A stretch of DNA of 64,000 nucleotides from Catellatospora coxensis (GTDB taxonomy: Bacteria > Actinomycetota > Actinomycetes > Mycobacteriales > Micromonosporaceae), in contig NZ_BONI01000039.1 of NCBI RefSeq assembly GCF_016862635.1, positions 19,879 through 83,878 of the forward strand, read 5' to 3'. Position numbers and translations under genes: made by a program. This document shows, piece after piece, positions 8,394 to 19,108 of the stretch. The notes beneath the pieces are model-generated. The model searched no databases. It was not told the origin of the DNA and saw only the letters and a program-made list of their open reading frames with translations. Position 1 is the stretch's first letter. Each line of letters begins with the position of its first letter.

Positions 8394-9859
8394 GCGGCAC
8401 GCACCATCCGGCTCGCGAAGCCCGGGTGCCCGGCCCAGTGCAGGTGCAGGTATGACGCGTGCACCCCGCCCTGGACGAAGCCCTCGGCGGGCCGGCCGCG
8501 CCACGCCCACGCGGGCGACGGCCCGGCCTCGGGCGCCACCGCGGTGCGGTGGAACTCGTGCCCGGTGACCCGGGTGCCCGCGTCGGCGAGCACGCTGCCG
8601 GACACCGCGACCGCGTCGCGGTAGCCCAGGGTGAGCCGCTCGGTCATGACCGCCTCGGCGTCGAGCACCCCGCACATCTCCCGCCCGTCCAGGGACCTGG
8701 CCAGCCACAGCAGCCCGGCGCACTCGGCGGCCACCGGCCCGCCCGCGGCGGCCAGCCCGCGTACCGCGTCGCGCAGCGGCTTGTTGGCGGCCAGCTCGTC
8801 GCCGTACACCTCGGGGAAGCCGCCGCCCACCACCAGCCCGGCGGTGCCCCGCGGCAGCGCCTCGTCGCGCAGCGGGTCGACGTGCACGACCTCGGCCCCG
8901 GCGGCACGCAGCAGCTCAGCCTGCTCGGCGTAGCCGAACGTGAAGGCCGGCCCACCCGCGACCGCGATCACCGGTCGGTCCCCGGCCACATCCGTTCCGG
9001 GCGCGGCCGCGCCGATGCCGCCCGCGCTGCTCTCCCCTGCTCCAGCCGCTCGTGCTCCGGCCCGCCGGGCTCCGGCCGCCTCCGCGGCGTCCCGGACGGC
9101 GTCCGCTGCCGACCAGGGCGTCACCGCGAGCGGCGGCGCGCTGTGTGCCACCGCCAGCACCTCGCCCAGGTCGACACCGTCCTCGACCAGCGCGCCCATC
9201 GCCCGTACCGCGTCCACGGCCGCGCCGCTGCGCTCGGCCGCGGGCACCAGGCCGAGGTGCCGGGAGGGCACCGCGACCGCGCCGGCGCGCCGCAGCACGC
9301 CGAGCACCGGCGTGCCGACCTCCTCGCAGGCCTCGCGCAGGATCTCCTCGTGCCGGTCCGAGCCGACCCGGTTGAGCACCACCCCGGCCAGCCGTGCCGA
9401 GCCGAACGAGCGGAACCCGTGCAGCAGCGCGGCGACCGAGCGGCCCTGGCCGGTCGCGTCCACCACGAACACCACCGGCGCGTCCAGCAGCCGCGCCACG
9501 TGCGCGGTCGAGCCGAAGTCGCCCTCCCCCGACCGGCCGTCGTACAGGCCCATCACGCCCTCTACGACCGCCACCTGCACGCCGGTGGCCCCGTGCGCGA
9601 ACAGCGGCGCGACCAGGTCCTCGCCGACCAGCGACGGGTCCAGGTTGCGACCGGGCCGCCCGCACGCCAGCGAGTGATAAGTCGGGTCGATGTAGTCCGG
9701 CCCGACCTTGAACCCCGCCGCGGTCATGCCCCGCGCCGTCAACGCCGCCAGCAGCCCCGTCGCCACGGTCGTCTTCCCGTGCCCCGACGCCGCCGCGGCC
9801 ACCACGATCCGAGGCACCCGCAGCACCCCCGCGGCCGAGCCCTCCTCACGTCTCACCAT
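8384..9859 (-). CDS. cobB: hydrogenobyrinate / cobyrinate a,c-diamide synthase
   Basis: A 491-residue CobB/CbiA amidotransferase. The N-terminal dethiobiotin-synthetase-like ATPase half has a P-loop AAASGHGKTT (about 22-31), the KVGPDYIDPTYH signature and VEGVMGLYDG. After a low-complexity Ala/Gly linker (about 260-290) comes the class I-like glutamine amidotransferase half, with AAECAGLLWL carrying the nucleophile Cys and GHEFHRT near the end. It converts the a and c acetates to amides using glutamine and ATP. It overlaps cobO by 7 nt and cobI by 10 nt. Confidence 0.95.
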   Translation of the reverse strand: MVRREEGSAAGVLRVPRIVVAAAASGHGKTTVATGLLAALTARGMTAAGFKVGPDYIDPTYHSLACGRPGRNLDPSLVGEDLVAPLFAHGATGVQVAVVEGVMGLYDGRSGEGDFGSTAHVARLLDAPVVFVVDATGQGRSVAALLHGFRSFGSARLAGVVLNRVGSDRHEEILREACEEVGTPVLGVLRRAGAVAVPSRHLGLVPAAERSGAAVDAVRAMGALVEDGVDLGEVLAVAHSAPPLAVTPWSAADAVRDAAEAAGARRAGARAAGAGESSAGGIGAAAPGTDVAGDRPVIAVAGGPAFTFGYAEQAELLRAAGAEVVHVDPLRDEALPRGTAGLVVGGGFPEVYGDELAANKPLRDAVRGLAAAGGPVAAECAGLLWLARSLDGREMCGVLDAEAVMTERLTLGYRDAVAVSGSVLADAGTRVTGHEFHRTAVAPEAGPSPAWAWRGRPAEGFVQGGVHASYLHLHWAGHPGFASRMVRAACA

Positions 9860-10467
9860 TCGATCCCCGCCTGGCCCTTGCGTCCCGCGTCCATCGGGTG
9901 CTTCACCTTGCCCATCTCGGTGACCAGGTCGGCCAGCTCCAGCAGCGGCGGCGCGGCGTACCGGCCAGTGATCACGACGTGCTGGGAGCCGGGCCGGGTA
10001 CGCAGGGTCTCGACCACGTCCGCGGTGTCCACCCAGCCCCAGTGCATCGGGTAGGTGAACTCGTCGAGCACGTAGAAGCCGTACCGCTGCGCCAGCAGGT
10101 CGCGTTTGACCTGTGCCCAGCCCTCGGCCGCCTCGGCGGCGTGGTCACGCTCGTCGCCGGGCCGGGCCAGCCACGACCAGCCCTCGCCCATCTTGTGCCA
10201 GGTCACCGGCGCGCCCGTGCCGGACTCGTCGTACGCGCGGCCCAGCGCCCGGAACGCGGCCTCCTCGCCGACCCGCCACTTGGGGCTCTTCACGAATTGG
10301 AAGACCGCGATCGGCCAGCCCACGTTCCAGGCCCGCAGCGCCATGCCGAACGCCGCGGTCGACTTTCCCTTGCCGATCCCGGTGTGCACGGCCAGCACCG
10401 GGGACTTCCGGCGCTGCCGCGTGGTGAGCCCGTCGTCGGGCACGGTCTCCGGTCTGCCCTGCGGCAT
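9853..10467 (-). CDS. cobO: ATP:corrinoid adenosyltransferase
   Basis: A 204-residue CobO/BtuR protein which attaches the 5'-deoxyadenosyl group from ATP to the reduced cobalt of the corrinoid. The unusual P-loop GIGKGKST is at residues 30-37 in VHTGIGKGKSTAAFGMALRAW. Other family signatures are FQFVKSPKWRVGEE, YVLDEFTYPMHWGWVD and VITGRYAAPPLLELADLVTEM. The ATG at 10467 lies 22 nt after the ChlID-like gene stop and gives the standard family length; the open frame to 10689 is a shadow of that gene. Confidence 0.96.
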   Translation of the reverse strand: MPQGRPETVPDDGLTTRQRRKSPVLAVHTGIGKGKSTAAFGMALRAWNVGWPIAVFQFVKSPKWRVGEEAAFRALGRAYDESGTGAPVTWHKMGEGWSWLARPGDERDHAAEAAEGWAQVKRDLLAQRYGFYVLDEFTYPMHWGWVDTADVVETLRTRPGSQHVVITGRYAAPPLLELADLVTEMGKVKHPMDAGRKGQAGIEW

Positions 10468-10489
10468 CAGCGGCCTCCGTTCGTCTGCG

Positions 10490-12817
10490 TCATGCCGCCC
10501 GCCGCCGGTCGCGGCGGGCCACCCCGGCCAGTCCCTGCGCGGTGACCTCGGCCAGCGGCACGTGTTCCGCGCCGAGTCGCGCCGCCAGCCGGGCGGCCAG
10601 CCCGAGCCGTACCACGCCCGACTCGCAGTCCACGACCACGGACGACACCCCGGTCGCGGCGAGCCCGCCCGCGATGCGCATGGCCTCACCGACCGGGTCG
10701 GTGCCGGCGGTGCCCCCGGCTGTGCCCCCGGCGGTGGCCCCGGCTGTGGCCCGCCCGTCGGTCACCACCACCAGCAGCGCGCGCCGGTGCGGGTCGCGCA
10801 GCCGCTCGACCCGCAGCGTGTGCGCCGCCCGGCGCAGGCCCGCGGCCAGCGGGGTACGCCCGCCGGTGGGCAGCTCGCGCAGCCGCGCCGCGCCGGCCTC
10901 CACGCTGGACGTCGGCGGCAGCGCCAGCTCCGCCTCGCTGCCCCGGAAGGTGACCAGGCCGACCTTGTCGCGCCGCTGGTACGCGTCGAGCAGCAGCGAC
11001 AGCACCGCGCCCTTCACCGCGCCCATGCGCTGCCGGGCCGCCATCGACCCGGAGGCGTCCACGCAGAACAGCACCAGGTTGGACTCGCGCCCCTGCCGCA
11101 CCGGCTCGCGCAGGTCGGCCGCGACCAGCCGCAGCGGGCCGCCGGCCACCCGGCCCCGGGCGTGCTGCCGCCCGGCCGCTGCTCGCACGGTCGCCGCCAG
11201 GTGCAGTGCGGCCAGCGCGCCGCCGGGCACCCGCGCGCCGACGGTCCGGCCCATCCGGGTGTACGCGGGCGAGCGCCGCCCCGCCGCGCCCTCCCCCACC
11301 CCCTGCACCGCGAACAGCCGCGCCCGCCGCGGCGCGGCCGCCTCGGCATGCTGCTGCCCCGCGGCCGCGAACCGCCCCTCGTCGGCCCCGTCCCGCTGCC
11401 GCGCCTCCCCTGGCGCTCCCGCCCGCGACGGCACGCCGTCCCTACCGGGGTCCGCGCCACCGGGACCACCCGGCCGCGGCCCGCCGTCCGGGCCGTCTCC
11501 GTCCGGGCCGCGGTCATCCGGGCCATCGCCGTTCGAGCCATCGCCGTTCGGGCCATCGCCGTCCGGGCCGTCGCCGTCAGGGCCGTCATGATCCGGCCCG
11601 CGGTCGTCCGGGCCCCGATCGTCGGGCCCGCCGTGCGAGCCGGAGCCGTCAGGACCGTCGCCGGTCCCGGTGCCCGGGTTCGCGTCCCGCGCGCCGTCAC
11701 CGGGCGCTTCGCGGTCGCCGGGACCGTCCGGGTCCGCGGGCGGGGGTGCGCTGTTCAGCGCGTCCTCCAGGGCCTGCTCGTCCAGGTCGGGGGCGTCGAA
11801 CGGGTCGCGCCGGCGGCGGTGCGGCAGGGCCAGCCGGGCCGCGTCGCGCACGTCCTGCGCGGTGACCAGGTCACGGCCGTGCCAGGCGGCCAGGGCCAGC
11901 GCGGCGCGGGCCACCACCAGGTCGGCGCGCAGCCCGTCCACCTCGAACGCGGCGCACACGTGCGCGATGCGGGTCAGCTCCGCGTCGGGCAGCGTCACCG
12001 CGGGCAGCCGCCGCCGGGCGGCGTCGATGCGCTCGGCCAGCTCTGCGTCGGCGTCGGCCCACCGCGCGGCGAACCCGGCCGGGTCGGCCTCGTACGCCAG
12101 CCGCCGCCGCACCACCTCCACCCGCTCCTTCGGCTCGCGCGGGGCGCGCACCTGCACCGCCAGCCCGAACCGGTCGAGCAGCTGCGGGCGCAGCTCGCCC
12201 TCCTCCGGGTTCATGGTCCCGACCAGCAGGAACCGGGCGGCGTGGCGCACCGAGACCCCGTCGCGCTCCACGTACGCCTCGCCCATGGCGGCGGCGTCGA
12301 GCAGCAGGTCGACCAGGTGGTCGTGGAGCAGGTTCACCTCGTCGACGTAGAGCACGCCGCGGTGCGCCCCGGCCAGCAGGCCCGGCGAGTACGCGGCCTG
12401 CCCGGCGGTCAGCGCCCGTTCCAGGTCCAGCGCGCCGACCAGCCGGTCCTCGGTCGCCCCGACGGGCAGCTCGATCAGCCTGGCGCGCCGGACCACGACG
12501 TCCTGACCGGCATCCTGCCCGGCGTCGTGCCCGGCGTCGTGCCCGGCGTCGTGCCCGGCGTCGTGCGGCCCGTCCGGGCACGCCCCGTACGGCGACGCCG
12601 GGTCGCAGCCGAACCGGCACCCGGCGACGACCTCGACCCGGGGCAGCAGCCCGGCGAGCGCGCGTACAACGGTGGATTTGGCGGTGCCCTTCTCGCCGCG
12701 CACCAGCACCCCGCCGATGGCGGGCGAGACGGCGTTGAGCAGGAGGGCGAGCCTGAGGTCGGCCAGGCCGACGACGGCGGAGAACGGGTACAGCGGGGTC
12801 AAAGCCCGCTCAGGCAC
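10490..12817 (-). CDS. ChlI-ChlD-type AAA/VWA chelatase motor fusion in cobalamin operon
   Basis: This 775-residue protein is the first gene of the main operon. Residues 1 to about 340 are an AAA+ ChlI-like ATPase: P-loop GEKGTAKST (41-49), Walker B region GVLYVDEVNLL, and TMNPEEGELRPQLLDRF. A long Asp/Gly/Pro linker (about 360-450, repeats of GPDGD) joins a C-terminal VWA domain whose metal site DASGSM is at residue 587. It very likely energises CobN, replacing CobS/CobT. An unusual insertion of (HDAG) repeats lies at about 85-106. The GTG at 12817 lacks a good ribosome site; a short overlapping frame starts at ATG 12825 behind GAGAGGA. Confidence 0.88.
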   Translation of the reverse strand: MPERALTPLYPFSAVVGLADLRLALLLNAVSPAIGGVLVRGEKGTAKSTVVRALAGLLPRVEVVAGCRFGCDPASPYGACPDGPHDAGHDAGHDAGHDAGQDAGQDVVVRRARLIELPVGATEDRLVGALDLERALTAGQAAYSPGLLAGAHRGVLYVDEVNLLHDHLVDLLLDAAAMGEAYVERDGVSVRHAARFLLVGTMNPEEGELRPQLLDRFGLAVQVRAPREPKERVEVVRRRLAYEADPAGFAARWADADAELAERIDAARRRLPAVTLPDAELTRIAHVCAAFEVDGLRADLVVARAALALAAWHGRDLVTAQDVRDAARLALPHRRRRDPFDAPDLDEQALEDALNSAPPPADPDGPGDREAPGDGARDANPGTGTGDGPDGSGSHGGPDDRGPDDRGPDHDGPDGDGPDGDGPNGDGSNGDGPDDRGPDGDGPDGGPRPGGPGGADPGRDGVPSRAGAPGEARQRDGADEGRFAAAGQQHAEAAAPRRARLFAVQGVGEGAAGRRSPAYTRMGRTVGARVPGGALAALHLAATVRAAAGRQHARGRVAGGPLRLVAADLREPVRQGRESNLVLFCVDASGSMAARQRMGAVKGAVLSLLLDAYQRRDKVGLVTFRGSEAELALPPTSSVEAGAARLRELPTGGRTPLAAGLRRAAHTLRVERLRDPHRRALLVVVTDGRATAGATAGGTAGGTAGTDPVGEAMRIAGGLAATGVSSVVVDCESGVVRLGLAARLAARLGAEHVPLAEVTAQGLAGVARRDRRRAA
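12500..12565 (-). repeat. 12-bp tandem repeat coding for (HDAG/QDAG) in the ChlID-like gene
   Basis: On the plus strand the unit CGTGCCCGGCGT recurs four times, flanked by diverged copies, giving the in-frame peptide (HDAG)x4(QDAG)x2 in the ATPase domain close after the P-loop. The unit length keeps the frame, so copy number could vary between strains without breaking the gene. Confidence 0.9.
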
Positions 12818-12898
12818 GAGCCCATGCGCGAGTCCTCTCCACGGGTTTCCTCGCCCGCGAAATCCGGTGTGGTGACGCCGTGCGGCGTCGCGAGCGGC

Positions 12899-13085
12899 CG
12901 GAGTGTCCTGGCTCCCGGATCGACGCTTCCCCTCGGCCTTCCAACCGTGTCAACGGCCGTGGCCTGGTGCCGAAACGGCGCGCGTCGTGAGACGGAGCCG
13001 CTCGGGAGGGGTCGCTCCCCGGTGACAGTGGCGGGACCGCCCCGGACTCGCACCGGGTTCCTCCACTGCCGCTCACCGGCCATCG
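12899..13085 (-). promoter_or_regulatory. cobalamin riboswitch upstream of the main cobalamin operon
   Basis: The minus strand reads GGAGGAACCCGGTGCGAGTC, then CCGGGGCGGTCCCGCCACTG (B12 box) and TCACCGGGGAGCG, a GCCACGGCCG arm, GGAAGGCCG and the end motif CCGGGAGCCAGGACAC. The spacer between aptamer and the operon start holds a short hairpin, GACGCCG/CGGCGTC (12874-12889), which may be part of the expression platform. The rest of the gap (13086-13282) is AT-rich around 13165-13200 and probably holds the promoters for both this operon and the protease gene. Confidence 0.93.
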
Positions 13086-13177
13086 TGACGGAAGCGGTGC
13101 GCCGCGTCAAAGCGGGTCGCCCGTACGGAGGTCTGTGTCACGGCGCGGCGGGCCCGACATCAGTACGTAACAATTAA

Positions 13178-14716
<1,539 letters not shown>

Positions 14717-14809
14717 GTCCGTCGCACCACCCCCGGGCCCGGCTCCGCGACCCAGCGGGGCCGGGCCCTCCTCCCGACCCGCCTCCACCTACCCCCTCGG
14801 AGGTATCCC

Positions 14810-16762
14810 GTGCGCAGACTCGCGCTCGTCCTCACCACCCTGGCCACCGGCCTCGCCCTGACCCTGCCCGGCCCGGCCGGCGGCGCCCCCGCCGACGGCT
14901 TCACCGTCGCCGGCTCCCAGCAGTACCTGGTCACCGGCCCGCAGACGTTCGCCGACCGCGACGCGGTCGCCCGCACCGGAGCAGCGATCGATCTGATCGA
15001 GCACGGCAAGATCTACATCACCGCGAACACGACCGAAGCCGATCGCATCCGCCGCCTGGGCTTCGGCCTGGAGCTGCTGCCCCCGCCGTCCTCGCGGGTC
15101 ACGGGGCCGAACGCGGTCCCGCTCGACTTCCCGTCGGCCGACGGTGGCTTCCACAACTACGCCGAGATGAACACCGAGATCAACCAGATCGTCGCCGACC
15201 ACCCGACGCTGGTCCGCAAGTCCGTCATCGGCACCTCGTACGAGGGCCGCCAGATCGTCGCGCTGAAGATCTCCGACAACGTCGCCACCGACGAGAACGA
15301 GCCCGAGATCCTGTTCAACGCGCACCTGCACGCCCGCGAGCACCTCACCGTCGAGATGGCGCTCTACCTGGCGAACCTGTTCACCGACGCGTACACCACC
15401 GACAGCCGGGTCAGGGCCGTGGTCGACTCGCGCGAGATCTGGATCGTGCCGGACCTCAACCCCGACGGCGGCGAGTACGACATCGCCACCGGCTCCTACC
15501 GGTCCTGGCGCAAGAACCGCCAGCCGAACTCGGGCAGCTCCGCGGTCGGCACCGACATCAACCGCAACTTCGGCTACAAGTGGGGCTGCTGCGGCGGCTC
15601 CTCCGGCAGCCCCTCGTCGGAGACCTACCGCGGCCCGTCGGCATTCTCCACCCCGGAGGCGGCGGTGCTGCGCGACTTCGTGCTGTCCCGGCGGATCGGC
15701 GGCGTGCAGCAGATCAAGGCCAACATCGACTTCCACACGTACGGCGAGCTAATCCTGTGGCCGTTCGGCTACACCACCGCCGACACCGTGAACCCGGGCA
15801 TGACCACCGACGAGCGCAACACGTTCGCCACCATCGGCCAGCAGATGGCCGCGACCAACTCCTACACCCCCGAACAGGGCAGCGACCTGTACGTCACCGA
15901 CGGCGACATCACCGACTGGCTGTGGGGCGACCAGCGCGTCTGGACGTACACCTTCGAGATGTACCCGAAGTCGTCCAGCCCCGGCTTCTACCCGCCGGAC
16001 GAGGTCATCGCGGCGCAGACCTCCCGCAACAAGAGCGCCGTGCTGCTGCTGTCCGAGTACGCCGACTGCCCCTACCGGGCCATCAACAAGCAGGCGCAGT
16101 ACTGCACCGCGGCGAACGACTTCTCCATCGCGGCCTCGCCCGCCTTCGGCTCGGTCAACCCGGGCGGCTCGCTGACCTCGACCATCAGCACCGCCGTCAC
16201 CAACGGCGTCGCGCAGACGGTCAACCTGACCGCGAGCGGCCTGCCCGCGGGAGCGACCGCCACGTTCAGCCCGTCCTCGGTCACCACCGGCGGATCGTCG
16301 ACGCTGACGATCGCCACCAGCGCGTCGACCCCGGCGGGCAGCTACGCGGTCACGGTGATCGCCACGAGCAGCGGCCCCACCCGGACCGTCAGCTACACGC
16401 TGACCGTGAACGGCGCGCCCGGCTGCACCGGCACCAACCCGAACGATGTGACCATCGCCGACGTGGCCACGGTGTACAGCGACATCACCATCGCGGGCTG
16501 CAACCGCAACGCGTCGTCGACGGCGACGGCCGAGGTGCACATCGTGCACACGTACAAGGGCGACCTGGTGGTGTCGCTGCTCGCGCCGGACGGCAGCGCG
16601 TACACGCTGCACAACCGGTCGGGCGGCAGCGCCGACAACATCGACACCACCTACACCGTGAACCTGTCGAGCGAGGCGGCCAACGGCACCTGGCGGCTGC
16701 GGGTGCAGGACGCCGCCTCCGGTGACGTCGGCTACGTCAACAGCTGGACACTGACCCTCTAG
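14810..16762 (+). CDS. secreted M14 zinc carboxypeptidase with P domain
   Basis: A 650-residue secreted metallocarboxypeptidase: signal peptide about 1-26, a short pro-region, and the M14 domain about 112-415. Zinc ligands are His174 and Glu177 in HLHAREH and His309 in DFHTYGE; Glu383 in YTFEMYP is the catalytic base. Substrate residues appear in [15 protein letters not shown] pair follows, as in bacterial T-type enzymes. It ends in a beta-sandwich linker (about 430-535) and a P domain nearly identical to the one in the protease upstream. The GTG at 14810 follows GGAGGTATCCC. The gap of 93 nt after the protease holds a GGGCCCGG/CCGGGCCC hairpin, so the genes may be separately terminated. Confidence 0.94.
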   Translation: MRRLALVLTTLATGLALTLPGPAGGAPADGFTVAGSQQYLVTGPQTFADRDAVARTGAAIDLIEHGKIYITANTTEADRIRRLGFGLELLPPPSSRVTGPNAVPLDFPSADGGFHNYAEMNTEINQIVADHPTLVRKSVIGTSYEGRQIVALKISDNVATDENEPEILFNAHLHAREHLTVEMALYLANLFTDAYTTDSRVRAVVDSREIWIVPDLNPDGGEYDIATGSYRSWRKNRQPNSGSSAVGTDINRNFGYKWGCCGGSSGSPSSETYRGPSAFSTPEAAVLRDFVLSRRIGGVQQIKANIDFHTYGELILWPFGYTTADTVNPGMTTDERNTFATIGQQMAATNSYTPEQGSDLYVTDGDITDWLWGDQRVWTYTFEMYPKSSSPGFYPPDEVIAAQTSRNKSAVLLLSEYADCPYRAINKQAQYCTAANDFSIAASPAFGSVNPGGSLTSTISTAVTNGVAQTVNLTASGLPAGATATFSPSSVTTGGSSTLTIATSASTPAGSYAVTVIATSSGPTRTVSYTLTVNGAPGCTGTNPNDVTIADVATVYSDITIAGCNRNASSTATAEVHIVHTYKGDLVVSLLAPDGSAYTLHNRSGGSADNIDTTYTVNLSSEAANGTWRLRVQDAASGDVGYVNSWTLTL

Positions 16763-16849
16763 CCGGACCCCGACAGAGACCCCCGGTGGCGCCCGCAACG
16801 GCGCGGGCGCCACCGGTAATTCGCTTGCCGCCGCTGCTAGACAGGGAGC

Positions 16850-17770
16850 GTGACGAGTGACCTGCTGATCCGCGAGATGACCATCGAGGACGTGCCGGAG
16901 CAGGCGCGCATCCGCTACGCCGCCTTCCCGTGGTTCATCTCCAGCGTGGCGCAGCAGGAGGTGTGGTGGCGCACCAGCCGCCCCGAGGCCCGGCTGCTGC
17001 GGCTGCTGGCCGTGCGGGACGGGCAGGCCGTGGGCTGCGCCGTCGGCGGGTTCAACATCTCCACCTCCGAGCCTGGCGCGAGCTACCTGCAGGTCGAGGT
17101 GCATCCCGAGCACCGTGGCCGGGGCGTGGGCAGCGCGCTGCACGACCGCGTCGAGGAGCACCTGCGCGCCATCGGCGCCCGGCGGGTGCGCACCTTCGCC
17201 ACCGACGACCCCGCCGATCAGCGCTGGTGCGAGGCACGCGGTTACACGCGGGGCGCCCACGACCGCTACGCCCGGCTGGACACCGCCCACCTGCCGCCCG
17301 TGCCGCCCCTGCCGTCCGGCGTGACGGCGGTCAGCTTCCGCGAGGCCGGCCCGCAGGCGGTGTACGACCTGGACCAGGCCGCCTCCGTCGACGAACCCGG
17401 CGACGTGTCCTTCGACGGCGTCCCGTACGACACCTGGCTGGCCCGCTACTGGAACAGCCCCGACCAGCAGCTCGACGTCGGCACCGTGGTGCTCGTCGAC
17501 GGCGTCGCCGCCAGCGCCACCTTCATGGAGGCCAACCTCGCACTCGGCAAGGGCGTCTCCACCGGCACCTGCACGCTGCGCGAGTACCGCGGCCGGGGCC
17601 TGGCCAAGATCGCCAAGGCGGTCGCCCTGCACCGGGCCGCGCAGGCCGGCATCCACACCGCGATCACCTGCAACGACTACACCAACGCGCCGATGATCGC
17701 GGTCAACGACTGGCTCGGCTACCAGCCCTTCGCCAGCGAGCACTCCTACCTCAAGCAGCTCGCCGACTGA
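16850..17770 (+). CDS. double-domain GNAT acetyltransferase
   Basis: A 306-residue protein with two GNAT folds. The first (about 1-145) has the acetyl-CoA signature VEVHPEHRGRGVGSALHDRV. The second (about 155-306) has a matching but weaker signature, CTLREYRGRGLAKIAKAVALHRA, and the NxxxNxPMIAVNDWLGY ending typical of tandem GNAT proteins that resemble mycothiol synthase-like enzymes. The substrate cannot be read from the sequence. GTG at 16850 follows GGGAGC. It is monocistronic, convergent with the membrane gene at 17776. Confidence 0.88.
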   Translation: MTSDLLIREMTIEDVPEQARIRYAAFPWFISSVAQQEVWWRTSRPEARLLRLLAVRDGQAVGCAVGGFNISTSEPGASYLQVEVHPEHRGRGVGSALHDRVEEHLRAIGARRVRTFATDDPADQRWCEARGYTRGAHDRYARLDTAHLPPVPPLPSGVTAVSFREAGPQAVYDLDQAASVDEPGDVSFDGVPYDTWLARYWNSPDQQLDVGTVVLVDGVAASATFMEANLALGKGVSTGTCTLREYRGRGLAKIAKAVALHRAAQAGIHTAITCNDYTNAPMIAVNDWLGYQPFASEHSYLKQLAD

Positions 17771-17775
17771 CGGGC

Positions 17776-18606
17776 TCAGTGCCCGCCGGCGCGCCGCCTC
17801 GCGAGGATCGTCCGGACCATCCGCATGAACGTGTACCCGTTCGCCATCAGGCCGAAGTTCACCCGCGCACCCCGCTGCCTGCCGGCGTTGTCCACGAAGA
17901 ACAGGTAACTCTGGTCGATGTGGACGATCTCGGTGCCGCCGATCTCCGACCAGGGCATCAGGATCCCCTGGTAGGCGACACCGTCGTCGGTCACCGTCAG
18001 GTCGCCGAAGGTGATCGGGTTGCCCTTGTCGAAGTAGGCCATCGCCTTGGGCAACTGGGCGTCCGTGACCTGCGCCGTCAGCACTGCCCCGAACCGGGCC
18101 ATGTCGACGTGCACGTGCCAGATCTCCACCCGGCGGCCGTCGACCGTGGTGATCCGGATGCCGTAGGGCGTCCTGCTGGTGACGGGCGCGGTGAAGACGG
18201 CCAGGTTGGCGAACAGCGCCTGCACCTCGTCCCAGCGGTACGCCTCCGTGCCGCTCCGGCGTGCCCACACCCAGCCGTGCTCGTACACGTGCACCCGGAA
18301 CTGCCGGGCGCGCCGGGACACGGCCGGGCTGCGCAACAGCACCCACAGGAAGCCGACCAGGCACGGCGCGGTGAGCGTCCACAGGATGATGGCGACTTTC
18401 CAGACGGTCGCTTCACCGATGGTCGCCCCCCAGGTCGCGGCGACGGCGAGCAGCCCGAACAGCACCGTGAACATCGCCGAGGAGACCAGCAGCGGCTTGG
18501 GGGTCACGGCCGGATAGCTCTCGCAGTGCCTGCCCAGGTTGCGCATCGAGGCCGCCACCGTGACGTCGGGGGGAACGACGAGCGCGGATTCCACCAGCCA
18601 CGTCAT
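17776..18606 (-). CDS. membrane protein with cytoplasmic PH-like domain (DUF6585-like)
   Basis: A 276-residue protein with two adjacent transmembrane helices (about 40-62 and 70-92) and a soluble C-terminal part of 180 residues, rich in beta strands (VHVYEHGWVW, YGIRITTVDGRRVEIWHVHV, DLTVTDDGVAYQGILMPWSEI). The repeated strand pattern around W-S-E-I resembles PH-like domains of DUF6585-type actinobacterial proteins; this is a weak match made by eye. It is adjacent to, and cotranscribed with, the small membrane gene just upstream (1 nt apart). Function unknown. Confidence 0.75.
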   Translation of the reverse strand: MTWLVESALVVPPDVTVAASMRNLGRHCESYPAVTPKPLLVSSAMFTVLFGLLAVAATWGATIGEATVWKVAIILWTLTAPCLVGFLWVLLRSPAVSRRARQFRVHVYEHGWVWARRSGTEAYRWDEVQALFANLAVFTAPVTSRTPYGIRITTVDGRRVEIWHVHVDMARFGAVLTAQVTDAQLPKAMAYFDKGNPITFGDLTVTDDGVAYQGILMPWSEIGGTEIVHIDQSYLFFVDNAGRQRGARVNFGLMANGYTFMRMVRTILARRRAGGH

Positions 18607-18607
18607 G

Positions 18608-18964
18608 TCAGCCTGCCCTCATCCACGCCGCCGCGGCCTCGATCTGCGCCCGCTCCTTCCTGTTCTCGCGCGAACCCGCCACGAGGAATCCGCCCGCGGC
18701 CAGCAGGAACAACCCGCCGACCCCACTCAAGGCACCGAGCAGGACGGGGCGCAGGGCGTCCTGCTCGGCCTTGAGCTCCGGGTAGGTGTTGTAGGTCTTG
18801 CGGCCGTCCTCGGCCACCTCCAGGCACACGTCGCTCGGCCGCATCGGTTTGGCGTCGCAGTACACCTCGTCGCCGACATTGATCGCGGCGACCACGAAGA
18901 AGACCGCGCCGATCAGGGCCAGCGCCGACGCGCCGATGACGACGCCTCGCTTGGGTTTCGCCAC
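18608..18964 (-). CDS. small two-span membrane protein
   Basis: Unknown protein of 118 residues from the GTG at 18964. It has two hydrophobic helices (about 9-29 and 73-95) enclosing a short loop with two cysteines, CDAKPMRPSDVC, that could form a disulfide outside the cell. The C-terminus is charged (SRENRKERAQIEAAAAW). An upstream ATG at 19078 would add 38 Arg/Gly-rich residues; the GTG is preferred for its GAGGCGG ribosome site and because the added residues look non-coding. It ends 1 nt before the DUF6585-like gene, so both form an operon. Confidence 0.65.
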   Translation of the reverse strand: MAKPKRGVVIGASALALIGAVFFVVAAINVGDEVYCDAKPMRPSDVCLEVAEDGRKTYNTYPELKAEQDALRPVLLGALSGVGGLFLLAAGGFLVAGSRENRKERAQIEAAAAWMRAG

Positions 18965-19108
18965 GATCCCACCGCCTCTTCCGCTACGCCTGCGCGCCGC
19001 GCGGCGCACCGGGATGATCTCCCCGTTCGGCGACGCGTCGCCGCCACGGTAGTGATCCATCGGACCGTCGTGAATCACCCGATCACCCGACGTCCTGCCA
19101 CTGCCCGG

